From Bacillota bacterium (GTDB lineage Bacteria; Bacillota_I; Bacilli_A; Erysipelotrichales; Coprobacillaceae), in contig JAUNWT010000003.1 of NCBI GenBank assembly GCA_030540195.1, positions 1-64,000 on the forward strand: 64,000 nt of DNA. Reading direction: 5' to 3'. The first letter of the stretch is position 1. Each line of letters starts with the position of its first letter. A model generated the notes under the pieces. That model worked only from the letters and a program-made list of their open reading frames with translations, had not been told where the DNA came from and searched no databases. The translations under genes were made by a program, and so were the position numbers. This document shows, in pieces, positions 61,310 through 64,000 of the stretch.

Positions 61310-64000
61310 TTATTTTAATACTTTTTTCTTTTTTAATGCAATAATTACGATAAATGATACTAAACAGCAACCAACGAAGATTTCAACTGGTGCTTGATCT
61401 CCTGTTTTTGTACTCTTTTGTGTTAAATTGTCCTTAGTAGTTTCTTTATTTGTATTTAATATACCTTCAACACTTTCATTTTTCTTATTATCTACATTTG
61501 TTTGACCATCTTTATTTTCTGTACCAGTATTTGGTTTTTCATTGTCATTATTACCTGTTCCTGGATTTGGTTTTTCGTTATCATCATTACCAGAATTTGA
61601 TTTCACAATTGTAAATGCTGTAGCTACATTTCCAGCTGTAGTTTGAACTTCAATCTTATGTTCTCCACTACTTAGAGTTTTTAAATATTCATCAGCTAAT
61701 ACAACTTTTGAATTACCATTGATTGCTCGTGAAATATTTTCAATCGTGTAGTATTTTGCATCAACTTCTTTTCCATCTACAAATACTTTTTGAATATTTC
61801 TTGCAGATACATTAACTGTAATTTCTAACGGTTTTGATTCATTATATTCTAATTTAATATCTTCACCACTTACAATAATTGCTTTTTTAAAACCATTAAT
61901 AATAGCTTTACCTACTTTTCCATCAATTGCTGGATAAATAACATCTACTTCTTGAGACTCTTCTAAAATTTCTTCTTTTGGATTTACAAATTCCCATCCA
62001 TCTGGTAATTTAACTGTTTCTAAAGTACTACCAATAGCTCCATTTAATTCTAATTGTGATTTTTCTAAATCTTTTTCAAAAGTTCTTTCTTCAACAGTAA
62101 GCGAAACTTGTCTTCTTGTTCTTGCACTAACTGTATCACCTTCTTTATAAGCAGTATAATACAAGTTATATGTTCCAGGTTTTAACGATTTTAATGATTT
62201 TGTATCATTCTTTCCTGTACATAACAGTGACACATGTGTGTTTCCTCCAACATTTGTGAACATTGGTTCATCATTAATAGAATAATCGACTACACTTTCC
62301 TTATCAGAAGTAATTTCAGCTAATAAATCTGGTGTTTCACCTTCTGTCATTATCACATCTTTTTCACCGTTAATTTTATAAGCATTTGCATAGAAAGCAT
62401 CTGCATCTTTTTGTTGTTGATCATTTCTAGCATAACGTACATAATCTACTTCATATTTTGTTCCTGCTAGATTTTCACCAGCTGCTCCAGGCCAAGCTCC
62501 ACCTAAAGCTAGATTAAATTGAATATATTGTGGTCTATCAATACATTCTAAAGCTCTTTGATCATCACTATAATCAACCGTTCTAACAATTTGATCATCT
62601 ACATACCATTCAATTTTACCTTTAGACCAATTAATTCCAAATACATGATAATCATCATTGAAAATTCCACTTGGTAGTGTATAGCAAGTACCATGTCCTG
62701 CATACTTTCCATCATCTTCACCATCAGTACCGTAATGAAGTGTTTGATAAACTTGTTTGTCACCATTAACGCCACCAGCAGTGCCAGTACCAATTAATTC
62801 CATGATATCTATTTCACCACTATCAGGCCATCCGATACCTTGAGCAATCTTACCATCCAAATGGAAATCAGATCCTAATGTCCAAAATGCTGGGAATACT
62901 GCTTGACCTTTAGGTAATTTAGCTTTCATTTCAATACGTCCATATAAGAATTCTTGTTTACCATGAGTTCTTACACTTCCTGAATCATAAATAACTTTTC
63001 TAGTTGTATCTCCTTGAGTTACTTCATATTGATCTTTTTCATTTCTATTGGTTGCCTTAATCACTAAATTACCATCTTCAAGATAAACATTATCTTTACT
63101 ATTTGTATAATGTTGTTGTTCTAAACCTCGAATATGACCTAGTTCATAACCCCAATTATTTTTATCTAATTCAGTTTCATTGAATTCATCAGCCCATACA
63201 AGATTATAATTATCATCTTCATTTCTAACTTCTGTTAATGAAACATCATCAACAAATACTTTTCCTCGATATGTTGCATCATTAGTTGATTCTGTCCATT
63301 TCATGAAACAAACTGTTAAATCTGTAGAACTTGCATTACCAAATATACTTTCTTGATTTCCTGTATCGATATTTAATTCAATATCTTGATATTGATCTTT
63401 ATTTTCTTCTGTACAACTTACTGTAATTTCATTGTTATTTACAAGGTATTGTGCGTTCTTTTTTAAGTTGACAAACATTGTTTGTCCTACTTCATTTAAA
63501 CGTACTTTTGCTTTTAATTTATATTTTGTATTTTTCTTTAAATTAACTGTTTGATAAATATTCGCATTTCTACTATTTTCTGGTAAAAAACCACACCAAT
63601 TTCCTTCACTAGCACATCCTGGGTATTTTGTAAATCGTGCATTCGTAGTCTTCCATGATGTACGACTATCAATTTCATCTCCTGATGAAGGATTACTTCC
63701 ATTTTCAAAAGAACCATTTTTAATAAGTTCTCTATCCAACTCTACTAAATCTTGTTTACCATTTGGTAAAACAGTAAGAATAACGGCTCTTCTTGTTGAA
63801 GGTTTTGTAGAATCTGTACTACTTCTTGCTGTGTAGTATAAATTATATTTTCCAGGTTTTAATTTCTTTAAACTTTGTTTATCATTTTTACCTGAACATA
63901 CTAAATCAACTGAAGTTAAACCACCTTTTGTTTTAAATGAATATTCATTATCAATTGAATAATCTAAAATACTATCTTGATCAGAAGTCACACCTTCTAA
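61310..64000 (-). CDS. Wall-anchored GH16 beta-glucanase, N-terminus beyond the window
   Basis: This is partial: the frame is open to base 64000 with no start or signal peptide, and about 897 aa are visible. In order they are a ~75-aa repeat (to nt ~63770), a CBM4/9-like carbohydrate-binding domain (nt ~63200-63760) and a GH16 domain (nt ~62430-63200) with catalytic GEIDIMELIG (ExDxxE). A second copy of the ~75-aa repeat (nt ~62085-62345), a linker domain and an X2/Ig-like domain with LADEYLKTLSSGEHKIEV follow. An Asn/Gly/Pro-rich spacer, STKTGD, a TM helix and KKKKVLK end it. It hydrolyses beta-1,3- or 1,3-1,4-glucans at the cell surface. Confidence 0.92.
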   Translation of the reverse strand, partial: LEGVTSDQDSILDYSIDNEYSFKTKGGLTSVDLVCSGKNDKQSLKKLKPGKYNLYYTARSSTDSTKPSTRRAVILTVLPNGKQDLVELDRELIKNGSFENGSNPSSGDEIDSRTSWKTTNARFTKYPGCASEGNWCGFLPENSRNANIYQTVNLKKNTKYKLKAKVRLNEVGQTMFVNLKKNAQYLVNNNEITVSCTEENKDQYQDIELNIDTGNQESIFGNASSTDLTVCFMKWTESTNDATYRGKVFVDDVSLTEVRNEDDNYNLVWADEFNETELDKNNWGYELGHIRGLEQQHYTNSKDNVYLEDGNLVIKATNRNEKDQYEVTQGDTTRKVIYDSGSVRTHGKQEFLYGRIEMKAKLPKGQAVFPAFWTLGSDFHLDGKIAQGIGWPDSGEIDIMELIGTGTAGGVNGDKQVYQTLHYGTDGEDDGKYAGHGTCYTLPSGIFNDDYHVFGINWSKGKIEWYVDDQIVRTVDYSDDQRALECIDRPQYIQFNLALGGAWPGAAGENLAGTKYEVDYVRYARNDQQQKDADAFYANAYKINGEKDVIMTEGETPDLLAEITSDKESVVDYSINDEPMFTNVGGNTHVSLLCTGKNDTKSLKSLKPGTYNLYYTAYKEGDTVSARTRRQVSLTVEERTFEKDLEKSQLELNGAIGSTLETVKLPDGWEFVNPKEEILEESQEVDVIYPAIDGKVGKAIINGFKKAIIVSGEDIKLEYNESKPLEITVNVSARNIQKVFVDGKEVDAKYYTIENISRAINGNSKVVLADEYLKTLSSGEHKIEVQTTAGNVATAFTIVKSNSGNDDNEKPNPGTGNNDNEKPNTGTENKDGQTNVDNKKNESVEGILNTNKETTKDNLTQKSTKTGDQAPVEIFVGCCLVSFIVIIALKKKKVLK

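Overview
The window looks like chromosomal DNA from a low-GC, fermentative, Gram-positive gut bacterium. The evidence is strong AT bias, AGGAGG-type ribosome binding sites, pyruvate formate-lyase, peptide-uptake ABC systems, T-box and lysine-riboswitch leaders and wall-anchored surface proteins. Erysipelotrichia/Coprobacillaceae is my best guess for the lineage, inferred from general style rather than from a marker gene. I see no prophage, insertion sequence, CRISPR array or rRNA operon.

Layout. 1-5.4 kb: regulators (RpiR, LysR, TetR) and small oxidoreductase or hydrolase genes. The MBL hydrolase, UPF0303 protein and LysR gene form one unit. 5.5-7.5 kb: a large old-yellow-enzyme/FeS/FAD ene-reductase divergent from the TetR gene. 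About 8 kb: a lone tRNA-Arg(CCU). 8.2-16.3 kb: an envelope and polysaccharide island. It holds a GT2-GtrA protein, a BcsA-like synthase with an intact c-di-GMP-type PilZ domain, a polytopic GT-C-like protein, an AI-2E family permease, a PAP2 phosphatase and another GT2. 16.4-23.8 kb: RNase H1, a lipid kinase, a MarR-controlled heterodimeric ABC exporter and peptidase T. 23.9-35 kb: an oppBCDF system with four tandem oppA paralogues, each with its own promoter and terminator. 35-40 kb: a ROK sugar kinase, pflA/pflB and a divergent stand-alone double-PRD protein. 40-48.4 kb: a UvrA-like ABC protein, an rsmE-mtaB-murE-deoC operon and an ECF S-component. 48.5-52.5 kb: a P1 peptidase, a pentapeptide-repeat protein, a GNAT, a HAD phosphatase and a T-box-controlled aroE. 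52.8-57 kb: two FIVAR-repeat surface proteins. 57-61 kb: GNAT, AEC and Pr6Pr genes, and an NhaC-family transporter under a lysine riboswitch. 61.3-64 kb: the 3' part of a wall-anchored GH16 glucanase that runs off the window.

The most unusual signal is regulatory. The exact palindrome TTGTATACAA lies exactly 15 bp upstream of the -35 hexamer in three oppA paralogue promoters. It also abuts the -35 of a perfect-consensus promoter upstream of a surface-protein gene. Its regulator is unknown. oppA1 and oppA2 share a 645-bp identical core inside otherwise diverged genes, which indicates recent gene conversion. The oppA2 transcript probably begins with a 38-bp nested palindrome containing the same 10-mer.

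Functionally the window combines peptide and lysine uptake, aromatic amino-acid synthesis gated by charged tRNA, mixed-acid fermentation probably under catabolite control, and cell-surface construction.
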